From assembly GCF_000002425.4 (NCBI RefSeq), contig NC_037262.1:7559943-7623942 (forward strand): DNA of 64,000 bases, given 5' to 3'. The number at the start of each line of letters is the position of its first letter. Position 1 is the first letter of the stretch. The notes under the pieces are model-generated. The model searched no databases, was not told the DNA's origin, and worked only from the letters and a program-made list of their open reading frames with translations. The position numbers were made by a program, and so were the translations under genes. Below are positions 8,943 to 20,879 of this stretch, in pieces. This DNA is from Physcomitrium patens. Lineage: Eukaryota; Streptophyta; Bryopsida; Funariales; Funariaceae.

Positions 8943-10547
8943 CTAGAATCGAGATATGTCACGGCCAAAAATAAAGGTGGTGAACCAGTTGAACGCCACA
9001 TACAGACGAGCTCGCCAGCTTAGAGTTCGGGTCAAGTAAGCAGATCGCCAAATGATCCAGCTCTTGAACCCTGTCAGGGAAACACCAGTCGCCTCAGGAC
9101 TCTGCCTCAAGTCCACTAAAGCTTTGTATCGCCCAACGGAGGCCATGCTTCCCAGATGCTTGTAAACAAATGGGTCGACCACGAAAGGTGTACCAGCTCC
9201 TGCTCGTCCGTGACCCTGTTTCCCCAGCTTGTTCAGAGACTCCCCCAGGTACTTGCCTTGCCTCTCTGCCACTTGTGCCAAAGCGGGCAATGGGGGCTTG
9301 CCAATTCGCTCAACGTACCCAGCGCAATCGCCAAGAGCGTAAACATCATCGTGAGCAGGTACTCGCAGATAATCATCAACGCCGATCCTCCCCCCCTTTG
9401 ATTTCTCAAAATTTTCAAGGCTTTTGATGAAAGCAGATGGACCTACGCCTGTTGACCATACAAGAAGCCCGTAGGGTACCTCATTTCCGTCGTTGAGAAT
9501 TAGTTTCTTCGGAAGGACGTGTTTTACCATTCCCCGCATCAGCTTGACTCCACTCCTCTTCATCTGGTTAGTGGCATATTGACGGAGCCTCACATCAAAT
9601 GTATTGAGGATCTCATTTGCCTCTATGAGAGTCACGTGGATCAAGTCCTTGGAATGTGAAAACTTGCGTTGGACATCACGCCGGATGAAGTCGCTGAGCT
9701 CACCGCTAAATTCCACCCCTGTGGGACCACCTCCAACCACTACACAATGGAGAAGCCTCTTTTTCTCCTCCGGGTCTTTCCCAGGAATTTCTGAGAGCGC
9801 GAGGTTGAGCAACATCTTGGATCGGATCTCCATTGCATTCCTCACGTCACGAAGAAAGAGAGCGTGTTCGTAGACACCATCGATGCCAAACGTTGAGGCC
9901 TCTGCACCTGTTGCAATGACTAGCTTGTCGTAAGCAACCTTGAACTTATCTCCTCCTTGGTGACCAGCATGCTCGTCAAGGACCGACTCGCAGTGTACTT
10001 CATGGTTGTCAACATCGATATGTGTACATTTAGCGAGGAAGTAATAAGAATCAGGATTTTTCGCAAGGGCCGGCTGAATTGTCCTTACTGGCTCCGCTAC
10101 GGAGCGAAACTCGAGAGTTCCGACACAAGTAGATGCCAGCAAGGGAGTGAACACCATGTGATTGCGAGGAGAGACGCAAACTATGTCGTAGATACGACTG
10201 TCAAGATCCTTCAGAAGACGACAAGCTCCCCATCCAGATCCCAGTACTACAGCGCGTGGCTTCTGGTCTTTTCTCGTAGCTAACAGACCGGGGAAAGTAG
10301 TTGTGCCTATTACTGAAGCACTGTTGTCCAAATCCTTGTCAGATGCCGATCCTGCTGCAGTGCTAAATCTAGGGTAGAAAATGGGTTCGTTGTGCAGGAA
10401 GGAGGAGCTGGATCTCGCAATCGTGCGTATGAAGCTGGAATGGTAAAGATTAACTTGGTTCGGTGTTCGAAGAGGTAATGATCCTTGAGCATTCCATGCT
10501 CGAGACACTGCTGCATACATTGCTCTGAACCCATCCTTTCCCTTCAT
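8943..10547 (-). CDS. Type II (rotenone-insensitive) NAD(P)H dehydrogenase, NDA-like
   Basis: A 534-residue open frame encodes a plant-type alternative NADH dehydrogenase. These enzymes pass electrons from matrix NAD(P)H to ubiquinone without proton pumping, using FAD. Seen: a Ser/Arg-rich N-terminus of about 65 residues fitting a mitochondrial presequence; a first dinucleotide fold with GSGWGA at 103-108 (FAD); a second with GGGPTG at 272-277 (NAD(P)H); and the LGDCAG flavin motif at 405-410. The C-terminus ([14 protein letters not shown]) is the amphipathic membrane-anchor block of this family. No EF-hand insertion is present, arguing for the internal NDA class rather than NDB. The terminal SRF resembles the SRI peroxisomal signal of angiosperm homologues, but targeting is unproven. 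The ATG at 10547 is chosen because the frame closes just upstream; a second Met is at residue 10. The gene is uninterrupted, whereas angiosperm NDA genes have many introns. Confidence 0.93.
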   Translation of the reverse strand: MKGKDGFRAMYAAVSRAWNAQGSLPLRTPNQVNLYHSSFIRTIARSSSSFLHNEPIFYPRFSTAAGSASDKDLDNSASVIGTTTFPGLLATRKDQKPRAVVLGSGWGACRLLKDLDSRIYDIVCVSPRNHMVFTPLLASTCVGTLEFRSVAEPVRTIQPALAKNPDSYYFLAKCTHIDVDNHEVHCESVLDEHAGHQGGDKFKVAYDKLVIATGAEASTFGIDGVYEHALFLRDVRNAMEIRSKMLLNLALSEIPGKDPEEKKRLLHCVVVGGGPTGVEFSGELSDFIRRDVQRKFSHSKDLIHVTLIEANEILNTFDVRLRQYATNQMKRSGVKLMRGMVKHVLPKKLILNDGNEVPYGLLVWSTGVGPSAFIKSLENFEKSKGGRIGVDDYLRVPAHDDVYALGDCAGYVERIGKPPLPALAQVAERQGKYLGESLNKLGKQGHGRAGAGTPFVVDPFVYKHLGSMASVGRYKALVDLRQSPEATGVSLTGFKSWIIWRSAYLTRTLSWRARLYVAFNWFTTFIFGRDISRF

Positions 10548-12269
10548 TTTGGACCTCTAAATTGGCGAGCAATCGATAAAATGTCTCTTCTCTTGACGAT
10601 CTTCAAACGTTCAGTAACTGAGATCGCAGTCTTGGAAGACAAACCAGAAACCTATATCTACCGAAAGATAGAAAATTTCAGGTATTCTTAAGCATCGCGA
10701 AAGTAAAAAATGACATATACTCGGGAGGATCAGAATGAAATAATTGAAAATCAAAAGGAAATAGAATGGTCAAATATGAGCAAAGAGTGGAATTTCTAAC
10801 AAAACAGGGGAAGAGAGGAAACAAAATTGGTCTTAGTCACAGTGATCCCGACTGAGAAGTTGGGATTGGATCAATTCACTGCTCCTTTGCAGCAACAATG
10901 ATTCATCCCTAAAGAATCTGATAATGTGTGAAGAACTCAGATCTGCCCCTGGAGAATGGAGCAAAGCTATAACGTTATGGGTGCCGAGATGAAGTGAATA
11001 GAGTAAAGAAAAGGAGGTTACTCCATAATCTCAAACTAAATAACCTTCACATTTCCCGAGAAAATTCAAGAAACCATCGAAGCGAATCTCCGAGGACCGC
11101 AAATTCAAGTCACGCATAGACGATCTCCAATGATCATAACAAGGGAACCTATGGAGCGATTGAACTTCATTCTGACACAAGTAGTAGAAACGGGAATATA
11201 GAGTCAACTTCAGATACTACTCTTCTCAGACTTCCCTCCTGCCATTTCGCAAGCTCACTCACCACCCACAACCTACCAAAAATCACTGTTCACATTCACT
11301 TCTCTCACTTCACCATACTCAACCTTCAAGTCAAACTCCCCGCCAACCAGCCCAACAACCAAATCAAAGCCACCACTATGCTACAATGACTTGCCTGAAA
11401 TTGAAAATCACGCCAAGCCCTTGAACGCAGGGAAGAGTTCTCCACATACGCATAACAACTCGGAAGTTGACCCAAAACACTTTCAACCTTGAACCCGCTT
11501 GTGAACATGGTGGAAACTAGCGAAGTGCCAAGTATGTTGCGCAAACAGACCTCGAGGAGCATGAGAAAGGTAATCGGGCCAAGTAGACATGCAAGCTCCA
11601 CCTCAAAGGTCAGAAAGAACGCGCAAGAGCCTAAGGCACAGTCGCAAGGCACTTGGCAATTACAGACAGCCTTCATAGTATGGATCCGCACCAACAAATA
11701 AATTATTGTGCAGGAAGGACCTTCAAAGCGACCAATAATAGTAAGAATATCTTATTATAGCCCTTAAAAGTAACTTCCTCCTCTCTTTCTGGAGCTTTGT
11801 CGACAAAAAGCCATCTACGTGGTATCCAGTACTCTAGAGGGTGATATACCCGGCAGCCCACTTGCTTCTTACGGGACTTCAGACCTGAGAGTCCATGCAG
11901 TGTTTCTTTCGAGAATTTCAATTCTGGTTGCAAAGTTGTGGAGGGAAGAGGATCATGAAAGTGCGAAGGGCAGTATTTATCTTTTGATCTGTGTAGTTTC
12001 GTGCTGCATATGCTTTAGGGTTTTTCAGAAGAGATAGCCTATGAATTAGGGTTAGTGATCATCGATCAAACGACGGTAACACTATGAGTTGAGGAGATCA
12101 TAATAATATTTTCGAGTTATGCCACGGAGAATTGCAATGTCGGAATTGGGCGATGTTCAGCGCTTTAATCTGTGCTCCATATCAAGCACCCGTATTTCTG
12201 ATTTTTTTCGTAAAGAATTCTTGTCATTTGGAGTGGTTCTTTCCATTGAACTTCCACTCATGGACATAT
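10548..12269. promoter_or_regulatory. Divergent intergenic region between the NDA-like and TMEM245-like genes
   Basis: About 1.7 kb of GC-balanced, non-repetitive DNA separates the two start codons. It must hold both 5' untranslated regions and promoters. Open frames of 60-123 codons occur on both strands (for example 11326-11697 minus) but none shows a recognisable domain. No convincing TATA or operator motif can be singled out. The 12132-12269 stretch is in frame with the TMEM245-like exon 1 and could be coding if the upstream ATG at 12132 is used. Confidence 0.5.
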
Positions 12270-15057
12270 ATGGCGAACCCGAACTTTGCCACAACCGAGC
12301 AAGTTCACTTCGCGAATGGCGAGCATGATTTACTTTCAACAGTGATAAATCAATGTGTTGCTTCTGCGAGGGACGGGGATGATTACAATTCAGATAGTCC
12401 AGAAGCCAGTGTAAGTGTTGCAGATGATAGTATCGATCCAATCACAGAAGCCAGGGAACAGCTCATGGCCGCCAACCCACCTTTAACTGCAATAGGTGAA
12501 AGTTTTGTAGGCCCTGTTTCAACACTTTCTGAAAATGAAGAGGGTTTCGCTAAGAATCACGATCGCGATGGGGCCAATTTTCAATTAGCTATCTACATAG
12601 CAATGGCTCATGCTGGGCTGGTGCTCGCAACAGCCATTTGCTATGGGGTCTGCCTATTGCTAAAGGACTACTGGACGCCTATCCATTGGGCTATCTTGAT
12701 CTCGATGCCATTGCACCGAATACAAGCAGCTGCTTTCGAATTCTGGAAGCGACCTTTACAGTTGGGTTTAGCTCAAGCCTTCTTCGCCATCCCTGCTGCG
12801 ATGCTTTTTGCGTTGCTTGATACCGTAGAAGATATTCGCGAGACATTTCGAGCAATTTCAATTCGTGACTTTGCCCCAATCTCGGACGACGCAAAATTCT
12901 ATAAGCTTTTTCAGTGGCTTTTCTTCCTGTGGACTTGCTTATTATGCTACGAGTATGTAGGGCTAGTGTATATGATAGCTGTTGCATGCGTTGCTGGTGC
13001 AACCTACCGGATGTTACACGTCGTACATTCCATCGTGACTGCAAAATATACAAATTGGGTTCCTCAGGCACATGAGCATCGCGGCAGTGCTGCACAGCTA
13101 TTATTTTTCACTGTTCATGCTAGCAGGTTTGTGGCATTCCACTTATTCCTAATAATATGAAACAGCAACATTTTAAATCAAGGGCATTTCAAATCCATCA
13201 ATTTTTCATACTGGAACAAAAATAGTATTGGTTACCTCTCACTTGTTTGTCGACCTCTTTTTGCACATTTTTAGGCCATCATGCTAAGTGCATTTTGCTA
13301 TAAATGGCTGTACCTTGGTGAATTTAATTCAATATCTGCAATATGGTCGAATATTGAAGCTTCAAAGATTAGGTTCATGCAGGTGGAGCAATCGAGGACT
13401 AGCACAGACATTGATAAAGAATCTTTCCTTCCTTGTAGCTCTTCAACTTATAGTTTCAATGACTTTGGTAATCCTAGGAGGTACAATTTTGTTTTCATTC
13501 AAAGTAAGTGTTGAAACCAAGGATGCCGTCGACGCTTTGAAGTCCAATTTGGAGGCGGGAAAAAGGTTTTCAGATTGGCTAGGAACCAGCCCAACTTCTC
13601 TCAACATCGACAAATACATGATGATGGCTTACGACACAGTGGTACAGAGGGTAATTCTACTAGACCTAGATTAACATGATTCTCAAGGTTCTCTATTGAT
13701 TCCTAAATGCATACGAATTTCATCTGAAGTTATTCCTTTTTTTTTTTTTTTTTTCCTGATAATCTTAAGTGAAACGTGGATTTAGGTTAACGATTATGCA
13801 GAGGAGAGCAACATGACAACCGTTGCACATGCTGCAAAGGAGTTTCTCGATGTAATTGCTTACAATGGTGGCGGAAATCCAGCAACCGACGATAAGTCCA
13901 GTTTTTGGGAAAAATTCATGACAATAACCCATGTCTTTGCAGTAGGGTGCAGCTCTTTTACTTCACGATTGGTGTTTAATGTTGATTTCAATATGACATG
14001 TATTCAGAGTGCCAGTCTCAGAACGTCTGTGGGAACAACTTATTTCTTAATACGACGTCTTCTTTGATATTCTGTCATTGTCAAGTATTACCAGTACATT
14101 CATTTAGCTTAGGTGGTTGATGGTTACAGGAGAAATTTGGAGGCGGTTCCATGTCAGGAAGCTATAGTATTTTAGTTGGACTTGGTACAGATGTAGCCAA
14201 CTTCGTCAAACAAGTTTTAGTCTTTGTAGCTATGCTGTTTTTCCTAATCACATCGGAAAATGGCGGTGTAATGGAGCAAGTTTTACACATGATTCCACTC
14301 TCAGAATTGACTCGTCATAAATGTGCGAGTGTATTGGACCGGACCATCAGCGCTGTTCTTGTAACTACGGGTAAGCTAATGCTCTTTCAGGTTCAAAAGC
14401 GTTTCACATTTCTGCAATCCTCTGCTTCTTCACGTACTCATATTGTTTAAATTGTACTGTCGATCATTGTGTAGTGCTTTCCTGCATTGTACTTAAATGA
14501 AGGCCTTGTTTTTCCAGGCCTTGTTCACGTATCTCCTCTTCAGGTTCTTAAAAATCCACTTCCTGTACGTTTCAACATCCATTGCTTTGGTGAACGGATT
14601 GATGCCTGTTTTTCCTAACTGGATGGCGTCTCTACCAGCTCTACTGCAGCTCCTGATTGAGAAAAAAATTCTCTGGGGAGTGTCTACAGCAATTATTTAT
14701 AAGTACGTGATGGACTATGGTGTCACTGAGATTCAAGGGGTTGTTTCAAATCACAACCAGTATCTGACGGGCCTCAGCATTGCTGGAGGAATGACCCTCT
14801 TCCAACCCGCAATAAAGGCATGCTATATCAGTCCTTCAATCCAAGTCATCGTGCAATCACTTGGTTTGTGGATGAAGGCATTCAACTAAATTAATTCATG
14901 GATTTTGTCTAATTTTCGTTGCTGCTGATTACAGGGTGTGATCATGGGCCCTTTGGTGATGACGGTACTGGTGGCTCTAAGAGACCTATATTCTGAGTTC
15001 GTATTGAAGGTTGTCACAGCTTACCAAGGTTCTGAAACACAAGTGAGAGATCACTGA
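12270..15057 (+). CDS. TMEM245 / AI-2E transporter family membrane protein, six exons
   Basis: Spliced model: 12270-13126, 13383-13650, 13786-13941, 14130-14390, 14518-14817, 14935-15057; phases agree and give 654 aa. The product matches the plant TMEM245-like branch of the AI-2E/PerM family (UPF0118), polytopic membrane proteins of unclear substrate. Seen: a hydrophilic acidic N-terminus (residues 1-100); hydrophobic helices from about 104 (QLAIYIAMAHAGLVLATAIC), near 165, 214-245 and in exon 2; a lumenal-type loop in exons 2-3; then the conserved C-terminal block with LLFRFLKIHFLYVST, VMDYG, YLTGLSIAGG and GVIMGPLVMTVLVALRDLYSEFVL. The start at 12270 (ATGGCG, plant-like context) gives the usual family length; an in-frame ATG at 12132 would add 46 residues. 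Intron 5 appears to use a GC donor (AAG|GCATGC at 14818). Intron boundaries were placed by eye from homology and splice consensus. Confidence 0.85.
14818..14934 (+). other. Putative GC-AG intron in the TMEM245-like gene
   Basis: Exon 5 ends AAAG and the next bases are GCATGC; the acceptor is ATTACAG before GGTGTGATC. Joining here gives the family's uninterrupted LFQPAIKGVIMGPL without extra residues. The nearest usable GT donor (CAAGTCATC, about 14842) would insert about nine unconserved residues. GC-AG introns are a known minor class spliced by the major spliceosome. Confidence 0.6.
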
Positions 15058-16827
15058 TTTTATTGTTGAAACAAAGCAAATTTTTATTCTACAAAGTACG
15101 AACACTCGTTCAAAATCTGGAATATGATATTCAGCATTTTCCGTTGGAGGAATGACTTGAAGGATTCGTAGAAAATGGGATAGTTCGGGAAAGTGAAATC
15201 TTGTCGATGTCAATGTAAAAAATAGTTCTACCGATTGTTTTACTATCAACCTCTACAACTTCCAAACTAGTGAAGCACATACTTTTCTCTGGGTCACACA
15301 ACAATCTCATCATTCAGAGGGAAAAAATCCAAAACAATTGGACTATTTACAGCTATTTCGGTAGCATATTCTGGTTACCTCTCTTCGGCCTCTCCAGCCC
15401 TCGAACCTCGAAGGTCACTAAACGGTAGATAAAGTTGGTAACACGAACCACTGCAAAGCCCACGAACCAATTTTTTTTATTTGTCACATAATTTGCAATA
15501 TATGCGTTTCCAGAACCGATTGCAACAAGTTGGCCGTTCAACTGATCATAGCAGCGTGGAATTTTCTATCAAAACCAGATAGTGTGAAAGTGGAAGTCCA
15601 AAATCGATGGGTATCTAAAATCACCAACGTCACACCTCGATTGCAGAACTTAGCGTGAAACAGAACTTGCCAAACTCACACCTTGCTTTCAAAGGTCTTC
15701 ACAAAGTTAAACAAGGGGCCATTTCAGCTTTGTCCTGCCTTCTTTTCTGTGCACTTTAGGGTTCTGAGTTAATCAATGCACACGGAAACGAGGTATTTGA
15801 AGTAGCTGCAGGACACATATGTTCAGAGCCGCTACAAACCGAGCCTCATTAGAAGTTGATGTGTGTGAGAAAAGCGCTGGCTAAAGTCTGAATGCATCGA
15901 TGCAGCTTAGAAGGAGCTCTTTTCATGGCTTGCAGTAGGGAGGCTCTCAATTGTTGGATTGTTCATCATGGCTCCGTATAATGCTAGTAGTTTTCATTTA
16001 CATGAAACCCAGTAAGGGGAAGTATTCTATTAGTATCAGCTTTGTGGCATAATCCTGATGAAAGATATTTCTTTTAGTGAGTGGATGTGATCACTTGCCT
16101 AGTCAAGGCCGGCCGTCAAGACTAGTCAATGAAGGTGCTGACCCTCCGACCTGATATTTCAATAAACAAAATGAAAATAAAAATAAATTAAAAATAAAAT
16201 ACTCAATTGCACCAGAGAGTACGTTTATTTCACACTTCCTAGCATATGAAGCTCATTGTGTTATCTTGGTATGCAAATGCGATTGTACTTGGTGACTTCA
16301 AGTTGTTGAAATTTTTCTTAAAAAACATCTGAATTTCATAAAGAATTTCTTCAAAAGCAAAAGTTATTGAGAATTATGTTATGTCATATAAGTTCTTACA
16401 TAGTTTTTTTTTTTTTTAATTTCTAATTTTTAATTTTTTTTATGTAGTTTTTGAAATAAATATTACATAAGCAAAGATAAATTTTAAAAATTTTGGTTTT
16501 AAGTACATTTGTTGATTACTTTTTATCAATAAGTGTACATAATATTAATAAGTTAGAAAGTGTTTTGAAGCAACTTAATTAAAGAAATGAAAATGTGTAA
16601 TTTTTGTCAGTATGAGTTTAAAATGTTAAAAAACACCTCTTTTTTTTTATTATTGTTAATTAGAGTAAAGAGTAACATAAAAAAAAATGTAGTTTTTCTT
16701 TGATACTGACATTAGTTACAAGAAAATTGCCTATAAAATTTTAGGATGATGTTCCTAGTATTAGAGCATCATCAACTGTGGCTTTTCTATGTTTGTTATC
16801 CACTAGAGTAGTTGATTTATATATGTA

Positions 16828-16859
<32 letters not shown>

Positions 16860-17500
16860 AGAAACATGTATAAGAATAGAATAGAAATAAAATGGCATGT
16901 CTTTATCTTATCATCATCATAAGAGTAATCTTGAACTAACCATGAAAAATTATATAGGTAAAATAAATGATAAATGGTAGAGACAATGATACCATCAAGT
17001 ACAATTAGGTTACAAAAAAACAAAAATGTCATTTCAAAAATTTGGACATAAAAAATACTTTCCATCTGATTTTAGATAAAATTTATAATAATATAATAAT
17101 TTAGAAATTAAGATGTGTTGCATAAAGCATAATGCAATTGAAGGTTCTAATAGATTTTTTTTTTTTTTTTTTTTTTTTTGCATTTATAACATATACAGGT
17201 TAGTGACATGCAAGAAGGTCATTAAGAACATATTTAGAATTTATAGTTTTTCTAAATGTTGTTGTGATTCTTCTTAAGAATATTAATTTGAGTCTGAGAA
17301 GAATGAACAGTACTAACAGTAGAGTACAAACTAGGGACAAGAAGAACATGCTTGAAAGGATGATGATGAACCAAAAATTGGAAACAACAACTTTATAATG
17401 CATAGGTGCTACCAACTCTGTTTTGAAGATAGTGATACTGTTGAAAATTCAATTAGGACATCTCAATGCCAATAACTGTCATGCAGAAATAAAAGAATTA
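15058..17500. other. 3' flank of the TMEM245-like gene, then AT-rich spacer
   Basis: To about 16130 the base composition stays gene-like and probably contains the 3' untranslated region; short frames on both strands (such as 15353-15541 minus) show no known domain. From about 16150 the DNA turns AT-rich with poly-T tracts, a TA run near 16829-16858 and a long T run at about 17155-17179. No gene is supported. Confidence 0.5.
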
Positions 17501-18060
17501 ACTTAAAAAAGTTGAACCTCTCATGTAGAAGATGCTTGCCCCAAAGGTAAAGTCACAACCTTGAACTCCATGCTTCAGTTAAAAGCAAATGAACAGAGAA
17601 ATCCACCAAGGTTTAGGGTTCAGCATTCTGATTCTCAGGGTGGATTTCTACCTTGGACTGCCTTCGAATTCTACCTTGGACTGCCTTCGAATTCTACCTT
17701 GGACCGTCAGATTGTGACAACGAAGGCGAGAGTTGAGGTGCACAAGGTCCTGGTTCAAGCCACACAGATATTCGTAGAGGATTTGCAGCATCCTCAACAA
17801 TTTGCCAACGAAAGTGTATTGTCTTTGACTGACTGAGGCACACTTCAATGGGAGCGGTAAGGCGCTGCTGTAATTGTGGAGAACTGGCATTCAAAGTTGC
17901 CAGATACTACGGAGAACTCTACCTGGGCGATCTGAAGAATTGCGAAGGATAGATGTCTTCAATTGTGTATGTTGGCAAAGGATTAGAGCAAGAGCTCGTC
18001 GTCTGTCTGTAACTGAAACCTCAGCGTCGACAGTCCTTTCTTCTACTTAGATATATTTCT
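17501..18060. other. Small GC-balanced island with a 23-bp tandem repeat
   Basis: This patch stands out in composition from the AT-rich DNA on both sides. It includes a 91-codon frame at 17561-17836 with no recognisable domain; part of that frame is created by a tandem repeat (TTCTACCTTGGACTGCCTTC plus GAA) with units at 17646 and 17669 and a half unit at 17692. It may be a fragment of a transcribed host sequence. Function unknown. Confidence 0.4.
17646..17703. repeat. 23-bp direct tandem repeat, 2.5 units
   Basis: Two identical 23-base units starting at 17646 and 17669 are followed by 12 bases of a third. The identity suggests recent slippage or duplication. Confidence 0.9.
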
Positions 18061-18198
18061 AAGTACAATTGTCTCTCTAATAATCAATCCCCCAGAAACT
18101 AATAACTCCCAATAATTAGTTAAAATTCTGGGAAGCAACTTCAACTAGAATTTAGATACCTCGTCTTGTTTCTTGTTTTGATAGTTAACAATTTCTGA

Positions 18199-18232
<34 letters not shown>

Positions 18233-18651
18233 ATTGTTTTTATTATTTAAAAAACTTTACTTAAGGTTTTTGTTGCAACAGATTATGTTAATTAGCTGGA
18301 AGAGAATTGTATTTGCAAACTCTCTCATTTTTTAAAAATTAAAAAATCTCAATTTTAATAATCTTCTTATTTTGCAAATACATGAATACATAAACTTTGG
18401 TATTTTTACAATATCTTAAGAACATACACTTCATATCTTTTGTGTTAAGTTTGGTCTTTATATAACTTGATAACTTTAGATATGCAATGCTTGTAAATAT
18501 TGTTATATATAAAATACTTAGATTTTTTTTTTTTTTTTTTTTACTACATAATTTTTAACATGACATTAATACAAGAATATTAGTGATAAAATAATTGTGT
18601 ATACATACCACATTTGCTACTACATCTATCAAAAATCATGACTAATATACC

Positions 18652-18685
<34 letters not shown>

Positions 18686-18829
18686 TTACTTACTACCTTA
18701 CAATATTGCAACTAATATGCATTGCAATTCTATTTTATTGTCAAATATTCAATACAGAGGTTTGTCCTACAATTCTTTTAGTTCTTAAATTTTTTCTAGT
18801 TTTTTTAGATCTAAAATTTAAATTGTAAA

Positions 18830-18865
<36 letters not shown>

Positions 18866-19999
18866 AATCCTGGTTAAAACTACTTCTTTTCAAGTATCTT
18901 AAAGTGTTCAGACTTTGAAAAATACTGATTTATACTTTTGAATATATATGTATATATATTAAATTCTAAAGTATGTAAAAAGTATACTAAATATCAGATT
19001 TTGTTTTGAAAACAAAAAAAATGTATTGCACAATTGTTGCAAATTAAATTGGACTTGAAATGCAAAAGATTAAATACTATTTATAAGATATTTTATTTTT
19101 TAAAAAAAATCTATATCCTTAAATTTTTTAAAAATAAATTACAACAACAACAACAACAACAATTATATATTTCTTAATGTAAAAAAAAAAAATATTGCAA
19201 TATAATAATTTTTATTCAAGATGATTCAAGTATGCCAACTTTTAGAGGACAATTGGCTTGTATAAAAGTATAAAATTCTAATTTTGTCTAAGACAATGTC
19301 TAAAATCTTTGATCTTTCATAAAATAGAATAATTAAAATAATTCTTAAAATCAATTATTATTTTTTATATTTATTTAATATAGATTTTTTTTTGTAAGAT
19401 ATTATTTATAATTTAAAGATGGATGTTATTAATAGTAGCTAAAATAAGTAATAATTATAAATTAGATAATGATAAAATTTAAAAACAAAAATTACATTAT
19501 AATAGTTATTATAAAGATAGATATAATTATATATATTATTAAAATAATCAATCAAAAAATAATATTTATATCTCAAAATCTTTATGTGAATGATCATAAT
19601 ATATTTCAACATATACTTTCTACCTACAAATATTAGATATTAGAAGTCAGGTCTTATCTTATTTTATATATTCTACTGTATATATTTTTGTAATATTTAT
19701 TAATTTTTTAAAATTTTATTATATATTTTTAATATCAATTACTAAAAAAATTAAATGTATTAAATATAAAAAAATAATTTTTATTTAAGAAAACTAAAAA
19801 ACTAAAAAATTAAAGTTAAAAGATACTTTTAATTTTTTATATCTCTATATTAAAAAAATAATATTCTACAACATTAGATTCAACAATTAATTCAATATAG
19901 GCAAGTTTTGAAAAATTATAGATTTAAAAATAAATATTAAATAATTTTAATAGAAAAATAATTCAATAATTTATAAAAACTTTATTTTTTTTAATAACA
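18061..19999. other. AT-rich intergenic DNA with several microsatellites
   Basis: TA runs lie near 18206-18232, 18655-18678 and 18833-18860, a poly-T tract near 18524-18541, and a CAA array at about 19143-19161. No coding sequence or recognisable element was found. Confidence 0.6.
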
Positions 20000-20130
20000 T
20001 CTATGTGTACTATAAGTAGCCAATATGTGCAATACTTGGTTAATTTATTAGCAAAGTTTTTAACCTATCAATTACCTACATATATTTATAAAGTCAAATC
20101 CATGTTTATGGAGCTTTTAGGAAGCTTCTC
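20000..20130 (-). repeat. Inverted fragment of family A LTR
   Basis: The minus strand matches the LTR interior: GAAGCTTCCTAAAAGCTC, the TTGACTTTATAAATATATG block and the GGTTAAAAACTTTG block. It lies head-to-head and only a few bases from the complete plus-strand LTR that starts at 20137. The outer ends are not defined. Confidence 0.6.
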
Positions 20131-20136
20131 CATGAG

Positions 20137-20668
20137 TGCCATGGACATACATATTTACTCTAATATTTACTTATATGATTAAATAGAAGTAGATAAAAAT
20201 AGATTTATTTTATAATATTTTTTTAAAAATGCTTCTTAAAAACTTCATAGACATTGCTTTGATTCTATATATATTTTTAGTTGACTGGTAGATTAGAAAC
20301 TTAGTCAACAGATAAACCACATGTTAGTAGCTTGTAGAATAAGCTAATTATGTGACATACATATAGAAAAATTACTTTATAAGTTAAGATATGTGTCTTG
20401 GAAAGTTAACATATTCTGGAGTTTCTATAGGAGACAATCACATAGCTTTTAGTTAAGAGTATATATTGAGGCAAGAGTGAAGCCTTCTTCTCTCTTATAA
20501 ATGCATTTTTAGTCTTTAGTCTTGTTGTAAGATTTTCTAAGTCTTCTTATCTTTAGCAATAAGTCATTTTATTTTATTACTATGCCATCTTTGAGTGATT
20601 TTCTAGTCTTTTTGGATGACATAAGAGTGTATTGATATTTTAATTCTTTAAGATTCATATCCGTGATA
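20137..20668 (+). repeat. Family A 5' LTR of copy 2
   Basis: Starts TGCCATGGACATACATATTT and ends CCGTGATA, equivalent to TGTCACGG and CCTTGACA of copy 1. The TTAAGAGTATATATTGAGG box and GAGTGAAG...CTTCTCTC arms are recognisable near 20452-20500. A leader sharing GCGGATTATCTTCCTCTAA with the family D leader follows at about 20862. Confidence 0.75.
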
Positions 20669-20879
20669 GTTTGAAAAGAGTGCTAACTTATTATTCTTGT
20701 ATTATTTTAAAAATTAGTGAATCACTTCACTTTTATTATTGTGTTTTGAAGGTTGCAGACTACCTATATTTAAATAAATAATCTTATTATTAAACATTGA
20801 TTTTTTTCTTAAAAAAAATAGATTATTCTTCTTTGAAGAAATTTTCATTTGATATTAGCAATTGCGGATTATCTTCCTC

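Noticed and set aside
14371..14380. GTAAGC at 14371 as the donor of exon 4
   Set aside because: It would put exon 5 in a frame with a stop; extending the exon to the CAG at 14390 keeps phase and the conserved LFQ-type residues.
12270..14450. Initial idea of a MscS-like mechanosensitive channel
   Set aside because: The helix pattern and the YLTGLSIAGG...IMGPL block fit the TMEM245/AI-2E family; the MscS pore-lining motif is absent.
17561..17836. 91-codon open frame as a gene
   Set aside because: No domain or codon pattern, and part of it is made by a local tandem repeat.
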